NCBI RefSeq assembly: GCF_029873475.1
Contig: NZ_CP123499.1
Location: 2,852,001-2,916,000, forward strand
DNA: 64,000 nucleotides
Source: Arsenophonus sp. aPb
GTDB taxonomy: Bacteria; Pseudomonadota; Gammaproteobacteria; Enterobacterales; Enterobacteriaceae
Direction: 5' to 3'
Below, piece after piece: positions 56,207 to 64,000 of this stretch (its first letter is position 1; every line of letters begins with the position of its first letter). A model generated the notes under the pieces. That model ran no database searches. It was not told the DNA's origin and saw nothing but the letters and a program-made list of their open reading frames with translations. The position numbers and the translations under genes were made by a program.

Positions 56207-57871
56207 ATGAAGAGATCATTAAAATATACAGCTGTGATTATTGGTTTATTAATAATTATTTTATTAATTTATTTATTTAGGCCGACAGCTTCATACCCGA
56301 TCAAAACTTCAACCAATGAACCTACTGTTAATATTGTACTTATCGGTGCTGGTATCATGAGTGCCACATTAGCAACATACTTAGCGGAATTGCAACCAGA
56401 TTGGCAAATCCGCATGTATGAGCGACTAGATAGTATTGCCGGTGACACCTCTAATGGCTGGAATAATGCCGGTACCGGTCATTCAGGCTTTATGGAAATG
56501 AACTATACACCAGAAAAAAATGGGCAAATCGATATCACTCAAGCCATAGAAATTGCCAATCAATTCGAAATTTCTAAACAATTCTGGGCTTATCAACTAA
56601 AACATCGCGTTCTTCACCAATCTCAAACTTTTATAAATCCTGTGCCACATATTGCCTTTGTTTGGGGAAAAGATGACGTTAATTTCTTAGCAAAACGCTA
56701 TGCAGCTATGATCAAAAATCCTATGTTTTATGGCATGAAATATTCTACCTCATTGGACGAGATTAAATCGTGGGCACCACTAATTATAGAAGGAAGAGAT
56801 GAAAAACAACCTGTTGCAGCAACACGTATGGATATTGGCGCTGATGTAAACTATGGTGAAATAACTCGTCAGTTAGTTGCCAATCTGCTTAAACATCCAA
56901 ACTTCAAATTACAAACCAGAACCGAAGTGAACGCAATTAGTCGTAATGATGATGGCACTTGGAGTATCGGTTTTAAAAATCTTACAACCGGCGAAGAGAG
57001 TCATATAAAAACGCGTTTAGTTTTTATTGGTGCCGGCGGTGCAACAATTAAATTATTACAATACACAGGGTTAGAAGAAGCAAAACAGTATGCCGGATTT
57101 CCGGTCGGTGGTGAATTTCTGGTTACCGATAATCCTGAGGTGGTAGATAGGCATACAGCAAAAGTTTATGGAAAACCAGCACTTGGCGCTCCCCCTATGT
57201 CAGTTCCTCATATTGATACGCGCTATTTAGAGGGTAAAAAATATGTGCTATTTGGACCTTTTGCCACTTACTCAAATAAATTTCTCAAATATGGTAGCCA
57301 ACTCGATCTTTTTGCTGCTACTAATGACAGTAATATAATTTCCATCATTGCTATTGGCATCAAACATTTAGATTTAGTGAGATATTTAGTCAGTCAATTA
57401 ATGTTAAATGATGAAGAACGTTATCAGTCTTTGTTAGAATATTATCCCAACGCCAAAAAAGAAGATTGGAAATTAGTTATCGCTGGGCAACGAGTGCAAA
57501 TCATAAAGAATGCCAAAAACAAACCCGTTACATTACAGTTTGGTACTGAAACTTTTATCTCAAATGATAAGACCGTCTTTGGTTTGCTTGGCGCTTCACC
57601 TGGCGCATCAACCTCCCCTTATATTATGTTAAATTTATTAGAGAGAGCGTTTCCCGATAGAGTCAAAAATCAGTGGAATGCCAAATTGCATGAAATCATT
57701 CCATCTTATGGCCAGCATTTAGAACAAAATCCAACATTACTTAATCAGATTCGCCGATACACCAGTGAAATATTAGGCCTTAATTATATTGTTCCGCAAC
57801 AGGAACAAACTAATCAACCAATGATACCCAAGCAACAGCAAGCAAATACAAGATGCTCTTTTGTTAAATAA
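56207..57871 (+). CDS. mqo: Malate:quinone oxidoreductase Mqo
   Basis: FAD enzyme oxidising malate to oxaloacetate and reducing quinone at the inner membrane, bypassing NAD-dependent malate dehydrogenase. 554 residues (E. coli 548). A hydrophobic N-terminal segment (residues 9-25) could anchor it. The FAD motif is VLIGAGIMSATLATYLAE near residue 45. NGWNNAGTGHSGFMEMNYTP, AGFPVGGEFLVTDNPEV and LLGASPGASTSPYIMLNLLE are family blocks. The C-terminus is Gln-rich. Confidence 0.95.
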   Translation: MKRSLKYTAVIIGLLIIILLIYLFRPTASYPIKTSTNEPTVNIVLIGAGIMSATLATYLAELQPDWQIRMYERLDSIAGDTSNGWNNAGTGHSGFMEMNYTPEKNGQIDITQAIEIANQFEISKQFWAYQLKHRVLHQSQTFINPVPHIAFVWGKDDVNFLAKRYAAMIKNPMFYGMKYSTSLDEIKSWAPLIIEGRDEKQPVAATRMDIGADVNYGEITRQLVANLLKHPNFKLQTRTEVNAISRNDDGTWSIGFKNLTTGEESHIKTRLVFIGAGGATIKLLQYTGLEEAKQYAGFPVGGEFLVTDNPEVVDRHTAKVYGKPALGAPPMSVPHIDTRYLEGKKYVLFGPFATYSNKFLKYGSQLDLFAATNDSNIISIIAIGIKHLDLVRYLVSQLMLNDEERYQSLLEYYPNAKKEDWKLVIAGQRVQIIKNAKNKPVTLQFGTETFISNDKTVFGLLGASPGASTSPYIMLNLLERAFPDRVKNQWNAKLHEIIPSYGQHLEQNPTLLNQIRRYTSEILGLNYIVPQQEQTNQPMIPKQQQANTRCSFVK

Positions 57872-57933
57872 AAGTTAATTACCAACATAAAGTTTAGATT
57901 TATAGTTTTTAACTATTGATATAAGCAAGCAAA

Positions 57934-58668
57934 CTAGGGTGTTTGAAAAGTAGCTACTTCTCGAATAGAAAAACCTGCGTCATTTATATATGAAAAAACT
58001 ATCCGTCCAGCCTGCTGAGAAAAGGATTGTTCAAAATGATATATACGCTCTGAAAATGGCGGGCTCATCATATCCATCTCTTGTTTAATCAAATAGCGCT
58101 TATGCGGACTCTCAAAAAAGATTTGTGAGAAAGAAATATGAAAAGGTAATGGATTTTTGCAGACTAATACCCATTCTTCGCCTTTTTGTTGCAGTTTGAA
58201 GGTAATTTTATCTGCTAACTTAGCAGGAAAATCAGCCAGTTTTGTCGGGCGGTAAAACAATTTTAATTGGGTATTCATTGCCAAGCTTACTTTAGGATTA
58301 TCCTGATTTAACGCTTGATCATGCAAATTAGGCGGTATTTCATACAAATTTAACCAAAAAGCTGACTCTCTATCAGCGGGCAAATAATCACCATTATAAA
58401 TAATCCTAATCGCTTGGATCTTTTGCGCCGGTAGATGAAAAATCGAAGCAAGCACCACAAAAGGTGTTTCTGTCTGTGGATCGGCTTCACCATGATCAAC
58501 CCAATTTTGGACAATAACCGGATAGCTATTAGTATTAGCTAACAATATAGAACGTTCTTTATCACCTTGATGGTAAATAACTCGGGTCATATTGGCCATG
58601 ATCCCGGCTTTTCCTGTTATCAACCAGAATAGTGATAAGTATGCTACAAAAACCGTTAATCGCTTCAT
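57934..58668 (-). CDS. Second fimbrial periplasmic chaperone (PapD-like)
   Basis: 244 residues with a signal peptide (about 24 residues). PapD-family features: TRVIYHQGDKERSILLANTN, the conserved subunit-binding region LPADRESAFWLNLYEIPP, and LKLFYRPTKL. It is the last gene of the fimbrial operon and overlaps the adhesin gene by 4 bases (ATGA), so it may serve that tip protein specifically. Confidence 0.93.
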   Translation of the reverse strand: MKRLTVFVAYLSLFWLITGKAGIMANMTRVIYHQGDKERSILLANTNSYPVIVQNWVDHGEADPQTETPFVVLASIFHLPAQKIQAIRIIYNGDYLPADRESAFWLNLYEIPPNLHDQALNQDNPKVSLAMNTQLKLFYRPTKLADFPAKLADKITFKLQQKGEEWVLVCKNPLPFHISFSQIFFESPHKRYLIKQEMDMMSPPFSERIYHFEQSFSQQAGRIVFSYINDAGFSIREVATFQTP

Positions 58669-60002
58669 TGTACTTTTACCAATACATATGCCGTAGCATG
58701 TATTTTTCCTGGTTTAATAACTTGACCTGGCAATTGCTGCAATACTGCTGTGTATGAGTGTAAGTAATGTGTATAACCAGAAACGGAAGGCCCCAAATTT
58801 TTAGCATCTCTAAGCACAGGATACCAACCGGCATTTTCTCCACTTGGCCCCATACCAGTAATACCGGGTTGAGCTACAAATACCATCGGTTGTTGAGTAA
58901 CGCTATTACGTAAGGTAATACCCACTCCGGTTGCTAATGTAGGATCAACGCCATAATTATCTGAAACTAGAGCCATTACACCACCTTGGGAATTAATTAA
59001 ATTTAATCCTTGTGCAGCGCGATAAGCACCGGGTGACACCTGAATACCAATCGCTGTTTGCCCTCCTGTTGTACCTGAGTTCACATTATCACTACATTCG
59101 ATTTGGACAGAGATATCAGCTTCTCTGGTACCACCTGCCAATAACTCTTGGCTAGAAATAGTCGGAAAAAGCACTAATGGTGTCGCATTTCTTGCCACAC
59201 AAGTGGCGTTGTTACTCAGCGTAACAGACTGACGCAAACCATAGCCAAAGCCATTATCTACTCCCCAAAAACGAAATTTATAGGCAGAATCTTCGCCTTC
59301 GTTATCATGTACAATTCCCGGGCCAACAAATTGAATATAAGCATTCGGTTGGGTACATTGATAATTTGTGCCAGTTGCACTGGCATAACCTAATCCGCGT
59401 GTACCTAGCCCACCACAATAATTTGAAGCCGCATTACTGGCTGGAATTGTACTAACACGATAGAGTTCCACTTGCATTGGCGGGATATCTTGTAATCGAA
59501 TATGTATTTTACCTTTTCCTGGTTGGCTTCCTTCAACCAGTAAATAAGTTGTAAGCGGAACCCTTTTCCAACTACGTTGCACCACAACACCTGCCATGGT
59601 TTGTTTTATACCAACATAAGCAAGCCAAGATGCATATACACCAGGCAATCCATCAATAAGACCCGTTTCATGAAATCCACCGACTCTATCATCACCATTG
59701 GTTGCTACCAGAAAATAAAGCTGAGGCAGATCAGCCTCATCACAGATCCATAATACCGAAGAGGCATTCGCGCCACCAAAAGTATAAGCGGTTGGTGGAA
59801 CAACGATAGAAGCAAGTAAAGAACCAACCGGCTGAAAATAAGTATCCGTTAGATTAACGCGACCAAAGAGCATCTGGGCTGAACGATTATCTTCAGTCTG
59901 AGAAACACCCGTTATTCTACAATTTGCGCTCACAACGAACGATATAGTAAAAAGGATTATGATTAATAAACATGTTCTTAACCAATTAGAGGTATATTTC
60001 AT
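58665..60002 (-). CDS. Putative fimbrial tip adhesin / minor subunit
   Basis: 445 residues from the ATG at 60002, which has GGAGAG upstream; the frame runs on to a GTG at 60038 inside the usher gene. Signal peptide of about 27 residues, then two parts. The N-terminal part of about 250 residues is Cys-containing and rich in aromatic residues (probable receptor-binding domain). The C-terminal pilin-like domain has CVARNATPLVLFPTI, the second Cys of the pilin disulfide, and a beta-strand end TAYVLVKVQ. Size and place (after usher) are those of a tip adhesin. The ligand is unknown. Confidence 0.78.
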   Translation of the reverse strand: MKYTSNWLRTCLLIIILFTISFVVSANCRITGVSQTEDNRSAQMLFGRVNLTDTYFQPVGSLLASIVVPPTAYTFGGANASSVLWICDEADLPQLYFLVATNGDDRVGGFHETGLIDGLPGVYASWLAYVGIKQTMAGVVVQRSWKRVPLTTYLLVEGSQPGKGKIHIRLQDIPPMQVELYRVSTIPASNAASNYCGGLGTRGLGYASATGTNYQCTQPNAYIQFVGPGIVHDNEGEDSAYKFRFWGVDNGFGYGLRQSVTLSNNATCVARNATPLVLFPTISSQELLAGGTREADISVQIECSDNVNSGTTGGQTAIGIQVSPGAYRAAQGLNLINSQGGVMALVSDNYGVDPTLATGVGITLRNSVTQQPMVFVAQPGITGMGPSGENAGWYPVLRDAKNLGPSVSGYTHYLHSYTAVLQQLPGQVIKPGKIHATAYVLVKVQ

Positions 60003-60022
60003 TATCTCTCTCCACTTGCGGG

Positions 60023-62605
60023 TTAGCGTTGAACGCACATAGCCGTTAATTTTGTAATAGGCTGTTTAGCTAATGCCTGACCCGTACGTGAGTAATCTAG
60101 ATAACAGCGTTCAGAGGCCGTCTCTCCCCATTTTAATAGTAACGTACCTGAAGCTTGTTCAGTTCTGACATACATTTGATTATTTTGACCAACCATGCCA
60201 ATCACATTATTTTCTTGGTCAAAAACTTCCGTGCCAATCGGCAAAAGAGAATGATCGGTTAGCTGTGCTTTAATCAATAAGGCATAACCTGCACGGGTTT
60301 TAAACATGACTTTAACCGCGGCGCCAGCATAAGGAGCCACTTGTTTTTCATTCTCATTTAATTCAAAATTTTCCGCCATTCCTTGTGGATCAATAATAAT
60401 CTTATTATAACGATATGGCGTTATAGATGGGACTAATGCATAGCCATTGTCATCAATTACTGTTCCTTGTGCATTTAATACAGCCGCACCAGATGCGCCT
60501 TTAGCTTCAACTAAAGCAAAGGTATCTCCTAAATAAGGGCCAAACGTAATCCCGCCACTATGAAGCGCTAAAGCGCCCTGAGCATTAGCGCCAACCTGCC
60601 AATAGTTTTTGCCCTTAGATGCATTAATACTCAAATTAGTATTAGAAAAACGTTTCTGTAAGCTACCATTAACAGTAGATTGGTCATACTGCCTTACATA
60701 ACTGGCGCCAACACTATAATTTAGTTTTTGTTGTTCATTTGCCGTTCCTGACAACATTACCTGATATTGATCACCGATATTTCCACCATGGGTATAACTA
60801 CTACTTACTGTCGGTGTATAACTAGAATATTGACTACCCAATGGAAAAGAGACAGAAACAGAGGTGGAGGTCTCTTCTTTACCTAGATGTCCACTTGATT
60901 CGGCCAACTGCTGTCTAGCAACAACAACATTCATTGTTAAACCATTATCAAACGCTTTATTGTAACCTAATTGCAACTGACTATCGCGCGGACGGTTATC
61001 GCGATAATTTTGGATTGAGCCTGAAAGAAATAGATTACCAAATTCATCTAATTGCTGACTTAAGGTCAGTTCAAGCCGATTAAGTTGTCTATAAGTTGAA
61101 GAACTCCATGCTGTGCCACGAGTAACGGCTTCACGGATGCCTAAAACATCTGAAAGTTCGCGATAACCGTCTGTCGAATAACGATAACCAGCCAATGAAA
61201 TTGTAGTATTGGTTATATTAAAAGTGCGGCTATAAGACAGATTAGCCATCCAACCTTGAAGACGTATAGAACTATCAGCTGATTGATTATCGATAGGAAC
61301 AACTGAATTAGAATAAGTGGTATTAAACCCTAGGGCTCCAAATCGACTACCATAGACACCCCCTAACATAATGGCCTGATATTTATCAGCAACTCGCAAA
61401 CCTGTACTAATAGAGAAACTATTACTCAAGCCATACTGATAAATAGCATCAGCAAAAACCGAATCTTGGCCAATATTACGTGTTCGACCTACAGAAAAAT
61501 TATAACGATAACTACCGGGGCGAAGCGATTCAGGAACCGCTGAAAATGGCACACTAAAACGCCTGGCTGAACCGTCTGCCTCGCTAATTTCCACATCAAG
61601 ATCACCGTTATAACTAGTAGGGTAGAGATCGGTAATCGAAAAAGCACCCGGTGAAACTGTCTTTTGGTAAATTTGATTACCATTTTGTTTAATAGTGACG
61701 GTTGCCGTTGTATTAGCGACTCCTTGTACAACCGGCGCATAACCACGCAAGGAATCAGGTAAAGTCCGCTCATCACTGGCAAGGGCTAACCCATTAAAAT
61801 TCAAACCAGAAAAGAATTTTCCTTGGGTAACCAGTTGACCGAATGACAGCATCCCTGCGATAGTGGGAAGAGGCCGTTGCAAATAACTACGGATGTTACT
61901 CCATTTAGCGCCCGATAGGCGCGAATATGTGTAATTGGATTGTTGCCGATATTGCCATATACCAAAATTTATGCCGCCATTAAAAGAGAGATAAGCAGTA
62001 TCTTGATCTTTAACATTGTTGTCATTATTAATATGATAATAATTTCCAATATAGTTAAGAAAAAAAATAGAATTACCCGCATCTAATAAATTAGGATTAA
62101 TATAACCTCTTGGAATATTCTGTAATCCATCATCAGGGACGGTTAAGTCAAGTCGTAAATCTGACAAAGTTAATTTTACTCTACTACCAGCAATATATTC
62201 AGGCAAAAAAATACAACTTTGATCAGATATTTTATTAGTTGATTTTACTATTATACCTGCTTGCTTGATCGTCGTTAAATTAAAACATGGGCCAACTGTG
62301 TGACTTTTATTTTTAACAAAAGTTATTTCTTTAGATTGAAAAAAATGATTATTAATATAAATATCTACTTTATATTTACCAGGAATAATTGAATTAGCCT
62401 GATTAAATTGAGCTAACATTGTCGGGCTTACTACCCCACCACGAAATAAAGTTGGATCAAAAGTATAAGTCTCATTTGTTGAATAGACTAAAGTAGGAAC
62501 AAAAGTTAATAATAATACATATTTTGTCGGTCGGAAATGACAAAATACCATTCGCCCTATTAACATAGACTTATAAATCTTTAGTAATCCAATAGGGCAA
62601 TTCAT
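60023..62605 (-). CDS. Outer-membrane fimbrial usher
   Basis: FimD/PapC-type pore that orders and exports pilus subunits. 860 residues from ATG 62605 (GGAA nine bases upstream; the frame is open to a TTG at 62638). Order: signal region, N-terminal chaperone-binding domain (YTFDPTLFRGG), 24-strand barrel with plug, and C-terminal domains with a Cys pair near the end (ERCYLDYSR and TAMCVQR). The middle stretch AGMLSFGQLVTQGKFFSGLN and SVPFSAVPESLRPGSYRYNF are typical usher blocks. Confidence 0.95.
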   Translation of the reverse strand: MNCPIGLLKIYKSMLIGRMVFCHFRPTKYVLLLTFVPTLVYSTNETYTFDPTLFRGGVVSPTMLAQFNQANSIIPGKYKVDIYINNHFFQSKEITFVKNKSHTVGPCFNLTTIKQAGIIVKSTNKISDQSCIFLPEYIAGSRVKLTLSDLRLDLTVPDDGLQNIPRGYINPNLLDAGNSIFFLNYIGNYYHINNDNNVKDQDTAYLSFNGGINFGIWQYRQQSNYTYSRLSGAKWSNIRSYLQRPLPTIAGMLSFGQLVTQGKFFSGLNFNGLALASDERTLPDSLRGYAPVVQGVANTTATVTIKQNGNQIYQKTVSPGAFSITDLYPTSYNGDLDVEISEADGSARRFSVPFSAVPESLRPGSYRYNFSVGRTRNIGQDSVFADAIYQYGLSNSFSISTGLRVADKYQAIMLGGVYGSRFGALGFNTTYSNSVVPIDNQSADSSIRLQGWMANLSYSRTFNITNTTISLAGYRYSTDGYRELSDVLGIREAVTRGTAWSSSTYRQLNRLELTLSQQLDEFGNLFLSGSIQNYRDNRPRDSQLQLGYNKAFDNGLTMNVVVARQQLAESSGHLGKEETSTSVSVSFPLGSQYSSYTPTVSSSYTHGGNIGDQYQVMLSGTANEQQKLNYSVGASYVRQYDQSTVNGSLQKRFSNTNLSINASKGKNYWQVGANAQGALALHSGGITFGPYLGDTFALVEAKGASGAAVLNAQGTVIDDNGYALVPSITPYRYNKIIIDPQGMAENFELNENEKQVAPYAGAAVKVMFKTRAGYALLIKAQLTDHSLLPIGTEVFDQENNVIGMVGQNNQMYVRTEQASGTLLLKWGETASERCYLDYSRTGQALAKQPITKLTAMCVQR

Positions 62606-62663
62606 ACTTAATTTCCTACTAACAAATAAAAATAGCAAAATAAAATATATTTATCTTTGATTA

Positions 62664-63395
62664 TTATTGAGCTGATAAAGGTAATTCAGTAACAACATCC
62701 ACACCATAATCGTTTAATAGAGTAAGGCGTATAATATTTTTTGCGTTACGGTTTATGGCTCTTGGTAATTTCCATTGTGTGGTTGTTTTAGGTGATAACA
62801 TAATAGAATCAGCTAATTTAAATGACTGGCCATTAGCAATTAATATCGCAGAATGAACAACGGCATAATACCCAGTAGGGTTTTCAACAACTATTTGCTC
62901 ATTACTCTGTTTAAATATCAGTTTATCCGCCAGTTGATTTATATCATCTGACAAGTTTTTAGGCCGATAAAAAATTTTTACTCGTGTATTAAATAATAAT
63001 ACTAATTTATTAGCCTGATGCTGTTGCTCATTAAAAGCTGGAACCTGACTAAAATTAAAATAGAAAAGGGACTCTCTATCTTTAGGAAGTTTATTATCTA
63101 CAGACATTAGTCGTATTATTTGTCCTGATTTAGCTTCTATCCGAAAAATTTGCGGATTAACAATAAAAGGCGTCTCTGTCATTTCATTGCTTGAATTCTT
63201 ATTACTATTCTCCAACCAAACTTGAATAACATTCGGATGATTATCATTATTAGATAATTGTATGGTTTTATCTTTCATTCCTTCATAATAAATAATACGC
63301 GTTCCTGTCATTACCACACTAGCATGGCCATAAGGCATTAAACTAGTAAAAAACAATATGATAATAGCAATAAATGAAGTTAATATATTACTCAT
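62664..63395 (-). CDS. Fimbrial periplasmic chaperone (PapD-like)
   Basis: 243 residues from ATG 63395 (a TTG at 63407 is in frame). Signal peptide ending near GHASV. The chaperone signature includes TRIIYYEGMKDKTIQLSNN, LPKDRESLFYFNFSQVPAF and VKIFYRPKNL. It lies between the pilin gene and the usher gene, the standard operon order. Confidence 0.94.
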   Translation of the reverse strand: MSNILTSFIAIIILFFTSLMPYGHASVVMTGTRIIYYEGMKDKTIQLSNNDNHPNVIQVWLENSNKNSSNEMTETPFIVNPQIFRIEAKSGQIIRLMSVDNKLPKDRESLFYFNFSQVPAFNEQQHQANKLVLLFNTRVKIFYRPKNLSDDINQLADKLIFKQSNEQIVVENPTGYYAVVHSAILIANGQSFKLADSIMLSPKTTTQWKLPRAINRNAKNIIRLTLLNDYGVDVVTELPLSAQ

Positions 63396-63546
63396 TTTAA
63401 AATCCAAATAATCATTACTTTATAGTCAATAAATATCAGTAACAAAATTATATTTAATAAATAGTTAGTAATTAATAATTTCTCTAAAATCAATGATTGC
63501 TGAAAACATTGCTATTTTCAGCTTAAAATAAAATGATCAGCAGAAA

Positions 63547-64000
63547 TTATAAATAACCTACTGTATATTCAACCATGGCTTTTACCTGGCCGGCCTTTGC
63601 GTTACCATTTTCAGAAATATATTGCACTCCAAATGTATGAGAAGCTGTAGTTTCATCTTTTTTAAGCACTAAACCTGGAACACTAGTCACACCATTTAAT
63701 ACCACCGGCGTTGTTCCACTTTCATTGGTAGTAATCTGAATTGCAACATTTTCTGCCCCATTATCAGCAGAAGTTACCAAATTCGCTAAATTACCCGCAG
63801 TGGTTACATTGTGCCCTAAAAATTTTGTTTTAATATCAATATTACCACTAGTTGGTGCAGTACAATTTTTTATTGTCACTGTAAATGGTGTTAAGCCAGC
63901 AGTGCTACCTGAGCTAGATAGCTGAGTAACAGAAACGTTAGGTAAAAGAACTATTGAATTAGTCTCTTTATTAACTTCGGTTTCACATGTTTGTGCACTT
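63547..64000 (-). CDS. Fimbrial major subunit (start lies beyond the window)
   Basis: The frame is open from 64000 down to 63547 (151 codons), so the gene begins to the right of the window. Pilin features: a Cys pair (QTCETE and IKNCTAP) spaced as in type 1 pilins, strands with FGVQYISENGNAKAGQVKA, and the closing MVEYTVGYL with the penultimate-strand tyrosines. As first gene of the operon, its promoter is also outside. Probably the main pilin, but a minor one cannot be excluded. Confidence 0.85.
   Translation of the reverse strand, partial: SAQTCETEVNKETNSIVLLPNVSVTQLSSSGSTAGLTPFTVTIKNCTAPTSGNIDIKTKFLGHNVTTAGNLANLVTSADNGAENVAIQITTNESGTTPVVLNGVTSVPGLVLKKDETTASHTFGVQYISENGNAKAGQVKAMVEYTVGYL

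Noticed and set aside
1..64000. tRNA, rRNA, CRISPR arrays and insertion sequences
   Set aside because: No tRNA-like CCA ends with cloverleaf pairing, no spaced repeats and no transposase-like frames were seen. A tRNAscan-SE and ISfinder run would be decisive.

Overview
The window is a 64 kb piece of a chromosome from a gammaproteobacterium of the order Enterobacterales. Gene content, gene order and protein sequence all point there: kdsDC-lptCAB-rpoN-hpf-ptsN-rapZ-npr, mreBCD, accBC, dusB-fis, ftsYEX-rpoH and epmA/frdABCD. The low GC content (I judge 35-40% by eye) suggests the Proteus / Providencia / Arsenophonus side of the order (Morganellaceae). I cannot fix the genus. I saw no rRNA, tRNA, CRISPR array or insertion sequence.

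Layout. (1) 1-6986, plus strand: the end of KDO synthesis (kdsD, kdsC), the LPS export genes lptC, lptA and lptB, sigma-54, hibernation factor Hpf, then the nitrogen PTS branch ptsN, rapZ and npr. ptsN has a palindrome overlapping an extended -10 promoter. (2) 7283-21064, mostly minus strand: pmbA, darP (plus), then a leftward run from mreB to a barnase-type ribonuclease and its barstar inhibitor. This run holds mreBCD, the Maf pyrophosphatase, RNase G, YhdP, a nitrilase and TldD. (3) 21687-29619, plus strand: acuI, aroQ, accB, accC, yhdT, panF, prmA, dusB, fis. (4) 29620-32226, a small accessory insert: an AlbA_2/GHKL-ATPase gene broken by one base. (5) 32227-36179, minus strand: rpoH and ftsX, ftsE, ftsY, divergent from rsmD. 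(6) 36393-42137: rsmD, yhhL, yhhM, yhhN, zntA, tusA, and yhhQ behind a preQ1-I riboswitch. (7) 42668-50460: glpT, glpQ, epmA, frdABCD. (8) 50812-57871, more variable: a secreted NTF2-like protein, a ZevAB-like zinc/nickel pair, a TauE/SafE permease, dcuC, mqo. (9) 57934-64000, minus strand: a chaperone-usher fimbrial operon with two chaperones, running off the right edge.

How the genes work together. Most of the window is housekeeping: cell envelope (LPS, MreBCD, YhdP, FtsEX), fatty-acid priming (AccBC), global regulation (RpoN, RpoH, Fis, PTS-Ntr) and anaerobic respiration (FrdABCD with DcuC for C4-dicarboxylate traffic; EpmA sits divergent from frd as in E. coli). Metal handling appears twice: zinc export (ZntA behind a MerR-type operator) and a ZevAB-like system. 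The parts most worth a second look are the anchored barnase/barstar pair, the frameshifted AlbA_2 ATPase, the displaced dusB stop codon overlapping fis, and several strong regulatory elements (preQ1-I riboswitch, zntA dyad, ptsN dyad, Fis site at the dusB-fis promoter). I found no clearly new multi-gene system.
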